Source of the DNA: Scandinavium sp002470465
Lineage (GTDB): Bacteria; Pseudomonadota; Gammaproteobacteria; Enterobacterales; Enterobacteriaceae
Assembly (NCBI RefSeq): GCF_040750395.1
Contig: NZ_JBFLVD010000025.1
Coordinates: 1-64,000, forward strand
DNA: 64,000 nt
Reading direction: 5' to 3'
Shown here in pieces: positions 53,747-61,169 of this stretch. Position numbers and translations under genes: made by a program. The notes below the pieces were generated by a model, which searched no databases, was not told the origin of the DNA, and saw nothing but the letters and a program-made list of their open reading frames with translations. The first letter of the stretch is position 1; each line of letters starts with the position of its first letter.

Positions 53747-53825
53747 CCCCGGTGGCGCTTTGCTTATCGGGGCTACAGTCTCGGCCATAAACCGCAGGGC
53801 GGGCAAACGCAGCCCCCCGGCAATT
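53747..53825. repeat. REP-like element between minE and rnd
   Basis: CCCCGGTGGCGCTTTGCTTA with TCGGGGCTAC, then CGCAGCCCCCCGGCAATTG, form GC-rich palindromic units of the same type as the other REP-like elements. Confidence 0.6.
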
Positions 53826-53835
53826 GGTACAACTC

Positions 53836-53882
53836 TGTGGCCTGATACCCTCTTCCCTGCCCTTTCCCACAGGGAGAAGGGG
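53836..53882. repeat. Intergenic hairpin repeat, copy 3 (diverged)
   Basis: TGTGGCCTGATACCCTCTTC, then CCTGCCCTTTCCCACAGGGA and GAAGGGG: same orientation as copy 1, with several substitutions and compensating changes in the stem. Confidence 0.7.
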
Positions 53883-53921
53883 CAAACACGAAAGCGCTTT
53901 TCTGAAAAAAGCACTGACTGT

Positions 53922-55049
53922 TTACCTGGGATAATTCGCCAGCAGCGCATTCAGGCGATCGGCCATCATGTCCCCACGCCAGCCCGCCACCAGCTCCGGC
54001 AAACCGTTTTGCGGCTTTAGCTTCCAGTGCCAGTTCAGCAGCTGGTTAATCTGGCGACGGGAAGCCAGCAGCTCCGCGCTGACGCCCTTCTCTTTGCTGA
54101 CATCCTGCACCAGCGCTTTGATCTCTTTAAACAGCGTGCGGTAGCCCGGCATATCCATCAGGTTTAGCAACGGCTCAGGGAGTGCCTCTTCCGGCAGCGC
54201 TTTAGCCTTCTCAACCAGGCTCAGCAGCGTTTTACCGTGGAAGCGAATTTCACTGCCTGAAAGCCCAAGGCTGTCGAGTTCGCCCATACTACCCGGCATG
54301 TAGCGAGCCACGCTCCAGAGATGCTCTTCACGTACCACGAAATTGACTGCCATATTACGCTCGCGGGCTTTACGCAGACGCCAGTCTGCCAGAAGCTGTA
54401 AACAAGCCAACTGGCGGGTACGCAGCTGCCAGGCGTTGGTGATATCGCGCCAGGCGTCCGCCGGATCAACCACTTCCTGACGGCGCTGCTGCATCAGGCG
54501 GCATTCGTCGAGCGCCGCCGGCAGCCAGCCGCTGGAGTCAGCTTCCGCCAGCAGTTTTTTAGCAATCGGCAACAGATACCAGACATCCGCCGCCGCATAG
54601 TCGCACTGGCGCTCGGTCAACGGACGCGCCAGCCAGTCGGTGCGGGACTCGCTTTTATCGAGCGCAATGCCGGTGTACTCCTCAACCATCGCCGCAAAAC
54701 CCCACGACAGCGGGCGGCCGCTGAATGCCGCCAGAATCTGGGTATCAATAAGCGGTTCCGGTAATTCTCCAAAAGTATTCAGAAACACTTCAAGATCTTC
54801 ACTGCCGGCATGCAAATATTTGGTGACCGTTTTCTCACGCATCAACGCTTTGAACGGTGCCCAGTCGGTGATGGTCAGCGGGTCGATCAGCACCACCGTC
54901 TTGCCGTCGAACATCTGAATCAGGCCCAGCTGCGGATAATAGGTACGGGTGCGGACAAATTCGGTGTCCAGCGCAATGGCGGGTACGTTGCGGGCCTCAT
55001 CACAGGCGGTCCTGAGCGCAGCGTCCTCGGTGATCATCTGATAATTCAA
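53922..55049 (-). CDS. rnd: Ribonuclease D
   Basis: The 375-residue 3'-5' exoribonuclease trims tRNA and other stable RNAs. DEDD motifs: ALDTEFVRT (Exo I), LHAGSEDLEVF (Exo II) and CDYAAADVWYLL (Exo III with Tyr). Two HRDC domains follow (WRLRKARERNMAVNFVVREE and the C-terminal third). The start is the UUG at 55049 (LNYQMITEDAAL), as reported for E. coli rnd, which gives the same length; upstream in-frame ATGs read through a terminator-like hairpin and are not credible. Confidence 0.94.
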   Translation of the reverse strand: MNYQMITEDAALRTACDEARNVPAIALDTEFVRTRTYYPQLGLIQMFDGKTVVLIDPLTITDWAPFKALMREKTVTKYLHAGSEDLEVFLNTFGELPEPLIDTQILAAFSGRPLSWGFAAMVEEYTGIALDKSESRTDWLARPLTERQCDYAAADVWYLLPIAKKLLAEADSSGWLPAALDECRLMQQRRQEVVDPADAWRDITNAWQLRTRQLACLQLLADWRLRKARERNMAVNFVVREEHLWSVARYMPGSMGELDSLGLSGSEIRFHGKTLLSLVEKAKALPEEALPEPLLNLMDMPGYRTLFKEIKALVQDVSKEKGVSAELLASRRQINQLLNWHWKLKPQNGLPELVAGWRGDMMADRLNALLANYPR

Positions 55050-55074
55050 TCTGTATTCTCTATGGTTTGCGCCC

Positions 55075-55100
55075 ATAAAAAACGCCGGCTTAACCGGCGT
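55075..55100 (-). terminator. Terminator-like hairpin in the fadD-rnd gap (rnd leader)
   Basis: On the minus strand, ACGCCGG-TTAAG-CCGGCGT is followed by TTTTTT. It can end fadD transcription. The same kind of hairpin plus U-run in the E. coli rnd leader has been reported as needed for RNase D translation from its UUG start. Confidence 0.82.
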
Positions 55101-55122
55101 CTGAAGGCGACTCACGCGTAGT

Positions 55123-56808
55123 TCAGGCTTTATTGTCCACTTTAGCGCGCGCTTCGTCACGCAGTTCTCGTCGCAAAATTTTTCCAACGTTCGATTTTGG
55201 CAGCTCATCACGGAACTCAACCAGCTTCGGCACCTTGTATCCGGTCAGATGACGGCGGCAGAAGGTGATCAGTGCCTCATCGGTCAGCGACGAGTCTTTT
55301 TTCACCACGAAGATCTTCACCGCTTCACCACTGCTGCCGGACGGTACGCCAACGGCGGCCACTTCCTGCACGCCGGAATGCTGCATCACCACGTCTTCGA
55401 TCTCATTTGGATAAACGTTGAAGCCGGACACCAGAATCATGTCTTTTTTACGATCGACAATCTTCAGGAAGCCCTCTTCGTCCATCACTGCGATGTCACC
55501 CGTATGCAGCCAGCCGTCTTTGATGATTTCATCGGTGGCATCCGGGCGCTGCCAGTAGCCCAGCATCACCTGCGGTCCTTTGACGCAAAGTTCACCCGGT
55601 TCGCCCGGTGGCACTTCGTTATTATCGTCGTCCACCAGCTTCACTTCCGTGGACGGCACCGGCAGGCCAATGCTGCCGCTGTGATAATCAATATCGTGCG
55701 GGTTAACGCTCACCAGCGGCGCGCACTCGGTCAGGCCATAGCCTTCCAGCAGATAGCGGCCGGTCAGTTTAACCCAACGTTCGGCCACCGCCTGCTGTAC
55801 CGGCATCCCGCCGCCTGCGGAGAGACGCAGCGAGGAGAAATCGAGCTGCTGAAACTCTTTGTTATTCAGCAGCGCGTTAAACAGCGTATTCACACCGGTC
55901 ATCGCGGTGAACGGGTATTTTGCCAGCTCTTTCACCAGACCCGGAATATCACGCGGGTTAGTAATAAGCAGGTTTTGTCCACCGAGTTCAATAAACAGCA
56001 GGCAGTTCATGGTCAGCGCAAAAATGTGGTACAGCGGCAACGCGGTGACTACCAGCTCTTTGCCCGGCTGGAACAGCGGACCGTAGGTAGCATGTACCTG
56101 CGCGAGGTTCGCCAGCATGTTGCGATGTGTCAGCATTGCGCCCTTCGCCACGCCGGTGGTGCCGCCCGTGTATTGCAGGAATGCCAGATCTTCCGTCACC
56201 ACTTCCGGTTTGATGTACTGCATACGGTAGCCCTGCTGGAGGGCACGACGGAAGGAGATGGCGTCCGGCAGATGGTACTTCGGCACCAGGCGTTTAACGT
56301 ATTTGACGACAAAGTTAACCAACGTGCCTTTTGCCGTGGAGAGCTGGTCGCCCATGCGCGTAAGAATAACGTGCCGAACCTGGGTTTTCCCGACCACTTT
56401 TTCCAGGGTATGGGCAAAGTTGGAGACGATCACAATCGCGCTGGCGCCGCTGTCGTTGAGCTGATGCTCCAGTTCGCGTGGCGTATACAGCGGGTTGACG
56501 TTCACCACGATCATGCCGGCGCGCAAAATACCGAACAGCGCAACGGGATATTGCAGCAGATTGGGCATCATCAGCGCGACGCGGTCGCCCTTTTTCAGCC
56601 CCAGGCCCTGCTGGAGATAAGCGGCGAAGGCGCGGCTGCGCTCCTCGAGCTTGCGGAAGGTCATCACTTCGCCCATGTTCACGAACGCGGGCTGATCGGC
56701 GAAACGGGTTGTCGCCTGTTCAAACAGATCTACCAGGGATTGATAGCGGTCAGGATCGATCTCCGCCGGGACATCGGCGGGATAACGGTTAAGCCAAACC
56801 TTTTTCAA
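55123..56808 (-). CDS. fadD: Long-chain fatty acid-CoA ligase FadD
   Basis: The 561-residue enzyme activates imported long-chain fatty acids to acyl-CoA at the inner membrane, using ATP. AMP-binding signature: YTGGTTGVAKGAMLTHRN; later motifs YGLTECAPLVSVNP, GWLHTGDIAVMDEEGFLKIVDRKKD-type block and the C-terminal KSNVGKILRRELR with catalytic Lys. I chose the TTG at 56808 (LKKVWLNRYPADV), preceded by GAGGTG, matching the E. coli start and length. A FadR operator lies upstream. Confidence 0.96.
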   Translation of the reverse strand: MKKVWLNRYPADVPAEIDPDRYQSLVDLFEQATTRFADQPAFVNMGEVMTFRKLEERSRAFAAYLQQGLGLKKGDRVALMMPNLLQYPVALFGILRAGMIVVNVNPLYTPRELEHQLNDSGASAIVIVSNFAHTLEKVVGKTQVRHVILTRMGDQLSTAKGTLVNFVVKYVKRLVPKYHLPDAISFRRALQQGYRMQYIKPEVVTEDLAFLQYTGGTTGVAKGAMLTHRNMLANLAQVHATYGPLFQPGKELVVTALPLYHIFALTMNCLLFIELGGQNLLITNPRDIPGLVKELAKYPFTAMTGVNTLFNALLNNKEFQQLDFSSLRLSAGGGMPVQQAVAERWVKLTGRYLLEGYGLTECAPLVSVNPHDIDYHSGSIGLPVPSTEVKLVDDDNNEVPPGEPGELCVKGPQVMLGYWQRPDATDEIIKDGWLHTGDIAVMDEEGFLKIVDRKKDMILVSGFNVYPNEIEDVVMQHSGVQEVAAVGVPSGSSGEAVKIFVVKKDSSLTDEALITFCRRHLTGYKVPKLVEFRDELPKSNVGKILRRELRDEARAKVDNKA

Positions 56809-56880
56809 TGCATCACCTCTGAAATGAGAATTCGTCGTCATCACAACCCCTGTTAATAAACAAGTCATTAACAACATATT

Positions 56881-56897
56881 AACTTATCGTACCAGTT
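56881..56897 (-). promoter_or_regulatory. FadR operator of fadD
   Basis: AACTTATCGTACCAGTT matches 14 of 17 positions of the FadR consensus (complement of AGCTGGTCCGAYNTGTT). It is 73 nt upstream of the TTG start, consistent with repression of fadD by FadR, whose gene is at 36746 in this window. Confidence 0.75.
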
Positions 56898-56969
56898 TAT
56901 TAATTAATCGGATTTAAGGTTGCGAAGCGTGTCACTATTTATTTTTCTTATGAACGGGAGTCCTGCCCG

Positions 56970-56998
56970 ACAAAAAGAAACAGCGGACAAGCCGCTGT
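56970..56998 (-). terminator. Terminator of yeaY
   Basis: On the minus strand, ACAGCGG-CTTGT-CCGCTGT is followed by TTCTTTTTGTC, 26 nt after the yeaY stop. Confidence 0.85.
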
Positions 56999-57023
56999 CT
57001 CAAAACGATTTAAAAACAATGCA

Positions 57024-57614
57024 TTATTCAGTCACGATGGTCTGCACCTGCGCCGGGCCCGGGTTATACCAGCCCCAGCCGCCGTAGCCGTAACCACAGC
57101 GATGGTGATAGCAGCCGCCGCCCCAGTAGGGGTCAATCGGCTGAGGAGGCATTACGACCTGCTGCGTCACGCGCCAGCGCTTGTAGCCGTTCGCCTGCAT
57201 CACCATGTAAGTGTATTCGGTGTCGCCAATTTTCCCCTTCGCGGTGCCGGTAATCGGTCCGACGACGGTGACCAGCTGATTGCGGAAATCAACCGGGTCG
57301 AGGAAGCCGTTTACATCCGCATAAATACGGCCACGGGAAGGGGTTCCCAGGCCCGGGCGCGCGCCTTCATCGAGCGGCACGGTGGCAATTTCCAGACGGG
57401 TTTTACCGGTCTGGTTTTTAACATTCACCACTTTGCCACCGAAGCGGGCTTCCTGGCCGACATAAAGCTGCGGCGCAGCCATTACGCGAACCAAATCCTG
57501 CTGTGGCGTCGGGCTCGTGCCCTTGATTTCATCCGGTACCGACACGCATCCACTTAGCGCGGCAATGACCAGCCCAGCCAGTAACCCACGTACTACCTGT
57601 TTGCGACTCGCCAT
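57024..57614 (-). CDS. yeaY: YeaY, Slp-family outer-membrane lipoprotein
   Basis: The 196-residue lipoprotein has a signal peptide with lipobox LSGCVS (Cys 23). The Slp domain covers about 30-160 (LYVGQEARFGGKVVNVKNQ, LDEGARPG, GRIYADVNGFLDPVDFRNQLVTVVGPI). The C-terminal tail is rich in Gly, Tyr, Trp, Cys and His (GGGCYHHRCGYGYGGWGW), an unusual surface-exposed or metal-prone segment. The E. coli relative depends on sigma-E. Function is unknown. Confidence 0.9.
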   Translation of the reverse strand: MASRKQVVRGLLAGLVIAALSGCVSVPDEIKGTSPTPQQDLVRVMAAPQLYVGQEARFGGKVVNVKNQTGKTRLEIATVPLDEGARPGLGTPSRGRIYADVNGFLDPVDFRNQLVTVVGPITGTAKGKIGDTEYTYMVMQANGYKRWRVTQQVVMPPQPIDPYWGGGCYHHRCGYGYGGWGWYNPGPAQVQTIVTE

Positions 57615-57655
57615 GATGAGACTCCTTTATTTCTCAGTGCTTATGTCACTAAGAT

Positions 57656-58351
57656 TCATTCCCGACCGGGAAGTTTCTTCCACGCCACTTCATTACGTAA
57701 ATAAACAGGTTCAGCCTGTTCGACGGCAACGGTTTTGCGCGCGGCGAAAAGCTGACAAGCCAGCGGCAACATGTCTTCTGCTTCCGGCAACAGCGTATCG
57801 CCGTTTACCCGCGTCACAGCGGTGTCATTCGCCATATCCGGCCAGGCCTGCCAGCCTGTACCCACTGTAGCCCACTCGCCGTCAAGCTGCTTCAACCGGG
57901 CGTTAACGGCTTCAGGTTTCAGCACGGCTTCGGTCGCTTCGCCGTGCCAGACGCCTTGTTCATCACGCTGATACTCGGCCCAGTAGACTTCACCCATGCG
58001 GGCGTCAATGGCAGCCAGCACGCGGGTTGCCCCCGTTTTACGGAATGCACCCTGCGCCATAGTCGCCAACGTCGACACGCCAATCATCGGCAAATTTGCA
58101 CCAAGCGCCAGTCCCTGGGCGATGCCGATGCCGATACGGACGCCGGTAAAGCTGCCTGGCCCACGGCCAAACGCCAGGGCGTCGAGGTCGGTCAGGGCAG
58201 TAGCGGTTTCGGTGAGAATATCCTGCACCAGCGGCAGAATACGTTGAGTGTGTTCGCGGGGGCAAAGCTCGAAGTGAGCCGTGGTGGCACCGTCATTCCA
58301 CAAAGCCGCAGAACAGGCTTCTGTGGCGGTATCAATAGCCAGAATTCGCAT
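57656..58351 (-). CDS. tsaB: TsaB, tRNA threonylcarbamoyladenosine synthesis protein
   Basis: The 231-residue protein has the E. coli TsaB (YeaZ) length. It starts MRILAIDTATEACSAAL, the ASKHA nucleotide-fold beginning, and has the family block AFGRGPGSFTGVRIGIGIAQG. It forms the TsaBDE complex that makes the t6A modification at position 37 of ANN-decoding tRNAs; it is catalytically inactive itself but essential in E. coli. It lies between yoaA and yeaY on one strand. Confidence 0.95.
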   Translation of the reverse strand: MRILAIDTATEACSAALWNDGATTAHFELCPREHTQRILPLVQDILTETATALTDLDALAFGRGPGSFTGVRIGIGIAQGLALGANLPMIGVSTLATMAQGAFRKTGATRVLAAIDARMGEVYWAEYQRDEQGVWHGEATEAVLKPEAVNARLKQLDGEWATVGTGWQAWPDMANDTAVTRVNGDTLLPEAEDMLPLACQLFAARKTVAVEQAEPVYLRNEVAWKKLPGRE

Positions 58352-58418
58352 AGGACGTCGCGCTCTCGCAATAGCGGGTCAACAAAATGGCGCGCATCTT
58401 ATCACAGTTCGCCGTAAA

Positions 58419-60329
58419 TTACCCCACAGAGAGACCGGCGAGAAAACGCACGGCCCGGCTGATATCACGGGTGCGCGGGGTCGGTGGCAGGCTGGATAAG
58501 AACACCGCGCCGTAGGGGCGCATCACCAGGCGGTTATCGCAGATGACCAGTACGCCGCGGTCGTCAATATCGCGGATAAGGCGCCCGACGCCCTGCTTGA
58601 GGGTAATCACCGCATCCGGAAGCTGCACATCATCGAACGGATCGCCGCCCCGCAGACGGCAATCTTCCATTCGCGCTTTCAGCAGCGGATCTTCCGGCGA
58701 GGTAAACGGCAGTTTGTCGATGATCACCAGCGACAGCGCATCGCCGCGTACGTCCACCCCTTCCCAGAAGCTGCTGGTCGCCACCAGCAGGGCATTCCCC
58801 GCGCTGACGAACTGCTGTAAAAGCTGACCCTTGCTGGTTTCCCCCTGCAACAGCACAGGCAGATCGAGTATTGAACGGAACTGTTCAGCAAGGTCACGCA
58901 TCATGGCGTGCGAGGTGCAGAGCATAAAGCAGCGGCCGTTGTTGGCCTCAATCATTGGGCGCAGCATCGCGGCCAGCTGTTTCGCACCGCCGGGCTGATT
59001 AGGCAGCGGCAAATTTCGCGGCACGCAGAGCAGCGCCTGTTTTTCGTAATCAAACGGGCTCGGCAACAGCAGAGATTCAGCCTCATCAATCCCCAGGCGC
59101 GCCGTGAAATGGTGCAGATCGTCGTTTACCGACAGGGTTGCCGAGGTGAAGATCCAGCTCCCCTCTTTCTGCGCCATCACTTCTTTGAATTTATCGGCCA
59201 CCGTGAGCGGCGTGAGCGCCAGGGTGAAATGCCGGGACGTACACTCATACCAGTAGCTGTAGCCCGGCTGGTTAATCTCTTTCAGTCGCTTGAGGCGGGC
59301 GCGGTACAGCGTGGCTCGCTCAAAGGCGGCGTCGAGCAGGGCCGAACGGCCAAGTGAGAGTTTTGCCACGTCATAGCAGAGCTCAAGCGCATCATCGAGC
59401 AGCAGCAGTGCGCGTTGAATGCCGCTATCTGCCAGCAGTTCACGCAGGTTGCCGCGATAGCCCGGTTCGCCGAGCTGCAGGCGGAAATCCTGCGTCGCCT
59501 GGGCCAGACGATCGGCACATTTTTGCAGCTGCTGGGTGTCTTTCACTTCGGTGCGGTAAGCGATAGTGATGTCTTTCGCCATGTCGAGCAACTGACGGCT
59601 GGAGAGCGACTGACCGAAATACTGGCTGGCGATGTCCGGCAGCTGATGGGCTTCATCGAAAATCATCACTTCCGCTTCGGGAATCAGTTCACCAAAGCCC
59701 CCCTCTTTCACCACCATGTCGGCGAGGAAGAGATGATGGTTGACCACCACCACGTCGGCATCCATCGCCTTTTTACGCGCTTTGACCACAAAGCAATCTT
59801 TATACAGTGGGCAGTCGCTGCCGAGGCAGTTGTCGTTGGTACTGGTCACCAGCGGCCACGCCTGGGAATCTTCCGCCACGCTGACGCAGGTGCTGATGTC
59901 GCCGTCTTCGGTCTGGTTCACCCAACTTCGCAGAATAATGACGTCGCTCAGCGTCTGGACGGGGAGATCGCCCCCGGCAATCGCCTGCTGTTCGAGACGC
60001 TCAAGGCACAGGTAGTTGGAGCGGCCTTTCAGCAAGGCCAGCCTGCCGGTAAATTTCAGGGCTTTGGCGACGGTTGGCAGATCGCGGCTGTAGAGCTGAT
60101 CCTGTAGCGCTTTAGAGCCAGTGGAGATAATGACCTTCTTCTTTGCGCGCAGCGCAGGGGCCAGATAGGCGTAGGTTTTGCCCGTGCCGGTACCCGCTTC
60201 CACCACCAGCGGACGCGTTTCTTTGATGGCCTCCGCCACTGCCTGCGCCATCTGACGCTGCGGTTCACGCGGTTTAAAACCGGGTATCGCTTTGGCTAAC
60301 TGCCCGTCTGTTGCAAAATCGTCCGTCAC
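58419..60329 (-). CDS. yoaA: YoaA, XPD/DinG-family DNA helicase
   Basis: The 636-residue superfamily 2 helicase has motif I VVEAGTGTGKTYAYLAP, an Fe-S cluster Cys set (TCVSVAEDS, then NCLGSDCPLYKDC), motif II IFDEAHQLPD and C-terminal motifs SFWEGVDVRGDALSLVII and QGVGRLIRDIDDRG. YoaA works with HolC (the polymerase III chi subunit) at stalled forks in E. coli. It is divergent from yoaB. Confidence 0.94.
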   Translation of the reverse strand: MTDDFATDGQLAKAIPGFKPREPQRQMAQAVAEAIKETRPLVVEAGTGTGKTYAYLAPALRAKKKVIISTGSKALQDQLYSRDLPTVAKALKFTGRLALLKGRSNYLCLERLEQQAIAGGDLPVQTLSDVIILRSWVNQTEDGDISTCVSVAEDSQAWPLVTSTNDNCLGSDCPLYKDCFVVKARKKAMDADVVVVNHHLFLADMVVKEGGFGELIPEAEVMIFDEAHQLPDIASQYFGQSLSSRQLLDMAKDITIAYRTEVKDTQQLQKCADRLAQATQDFRLQLGEPGYRGNLRELLADSGIQRALLLLDDALELCYDVAKLSLGRSALLDAAFERATLYRARLKRLKEINQPGYSYWYECTSRHFTLALTPLTVADKFKEVMAQKEGSWIFTSATLSVNDDLHHFTARLGIDEAESLLLPSPFDYEKQALLCVPRNLPLPNQPGGAKQLAAMLRPMIEANNGRCFMLCTSHAMMRDLAEQFRSILDLPVLLQGETSKGQLLQQFVSAGNALLVATSSFWEGVDVRGDALSLVIIDKLPFTSPEDPLLKARMEDCRLRGGDPFDDVQLPDAVITLKQGVGRLIRDIDDRGVLVICDNRLVMRPYGAVFLSSLPPTPRTRDISRAVRFLAGLSVG

Positions 60330-60460
60330 ACTGCCCCCTGTAAATCTGGACAGTGATTATGTCAGCGCGGGGCGAGTTGTACCAGCCTGAAGGATGACGT
60401 GATGTCGACATTGTGGCAATCTTGCGGGCGTTTGAAGGAAAACCGACGAAGGAAACTAAG

Positions 60461-60805
60461 ATGACAATCGTACGAATTGATGCCGAAGCCCGCTGGTCTG
60501 ACGTGGTGATCCACAACCAGACTCTCTACTACACCGGCGTGCCGGAAAATCTCGACGCCGATGCGTTCGAACAGACCGCCAATACCCTAGCGCAGATTGA
60601 TGCGATTCTGGAAAAACAGGGCAGCGATAAATCACGCATTCTGGATGCGACCATTTTTCTCGCCGATAAAGCGGATTTCGCTGCAATGAACAAGGCCTGG
60701 GACGCGTGGGTGGTTGCCGGGCATGCGCCAGTGCGCTGCACCGTGCAGGCCGGGCTGATGAAGCCACAGTATAAGGTTGAGATTAAGATTGTAGCAGCCG
60801 TATAA
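60461..60805 (+). CDS. yoaB: YoaB, RidA family protein
   Basis: The 114-residue YjgF/YER057c/UK114 protein matches E. coli YoaB in length. The conserved C-terminal RCTVQAGL with the Arg that aligns to the RidA catalytic Arg, and the KVEIKIVAAV strand, are present. RidA relatives hydrolyse reactive enamine/imine intermediates such as 2-aminoacrylate; activity of YoaB itself is not established. I chose ATG 60461 (MTIVRIDAEARW) after GGAAACTAAG. Confidence 0.9.
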   Translation: MTIVRIDAEARWSDVVIHNQTLYYTGVPENLDADAFEQTANTLAQIDAILEKQGSDKSRILDATIFLADKADFAAMNKAWDAWVVAGHAPVRCTVQAGLMKPQYKVEIKIVAAV

Positions 60806-60844
60806 ATCGCAGCCCTGTTGCCCGCAACAGGGTTTTATGTTTGC

Positions 60845-60892
60845 GCCCTCTCCCTGTGGGAGAGGGTTGGGGTGAGGGCATCAGGCCGCACG
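60845..60892. repeat. Intergenic hairpin repeat, copy 4
   Basis: GCCCTCTCCCTGTGGGAGAG followed by GGTTGGGGTGAGGGCATCAG and GCCGCAC: nearly identical to copy 2 and in the same orientation, between convergent yoaB and yoaH. Confidence 0.8.
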
Positions 60893-60903
60893 GTATTCTA
60901 TTA

Positions 60904-61083
60904 CTACTCGTCTTCGTCCTCAAAGCGCGCCACTATCCGCTCACCGGTGTGGCTGGCGCGTAGCTCTTCGGCCACTAACGTAATTGCCTGTCCGCTACTC
61001 ATCCCCTGAGACATTAACTCCTGGATACGTTCGACCGCTTTCTGCTGCTGGTCGTGACTCAGTGAAGGTAATCCTGCAAACAT
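60904..61083 (-). CDS. yoaH: YoaH, UPF0181 family protein
   Basis: The 59-residue protein (MFAGLPSLSHDQQQKAVERI) equals E. coli YoaH. It is helical with an acidic C-terminal tail (RFEDEDE). Function is unknown. I chose ATG 61083; the frame opens 18 nt earlier. It is divergent from pabB, 86 nt apart. Confidence 0.9.
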   Translation of the reverse strand: MFAGLPSLSHDQQQKAVERIQELMSQGMSSGQAITLVAEELRASHTGERIVARFEDEDE

Positions 61084-61169
61084 GGTGAACTCCTGATACA
61101 TTGTGGGCGCTTATTATTTCATGCCGCCTGCACATTAGCCAGCGGGCGGCGTCAGATGGATTGAGGTCG

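Noticed and set aside
55249..56856. 535-codon open frame antisense to fadD
   Set aside because: It is the mirror of a highly conserved gene; composition is low-complexity His/Gln/Arg-rich and no ribosome site or family match was seen.
32316..60892. CRISPR array suggested by repeated units
   Set aside because: The four repeat copies are many kilobases apart with no regular spacers and no cas genes.
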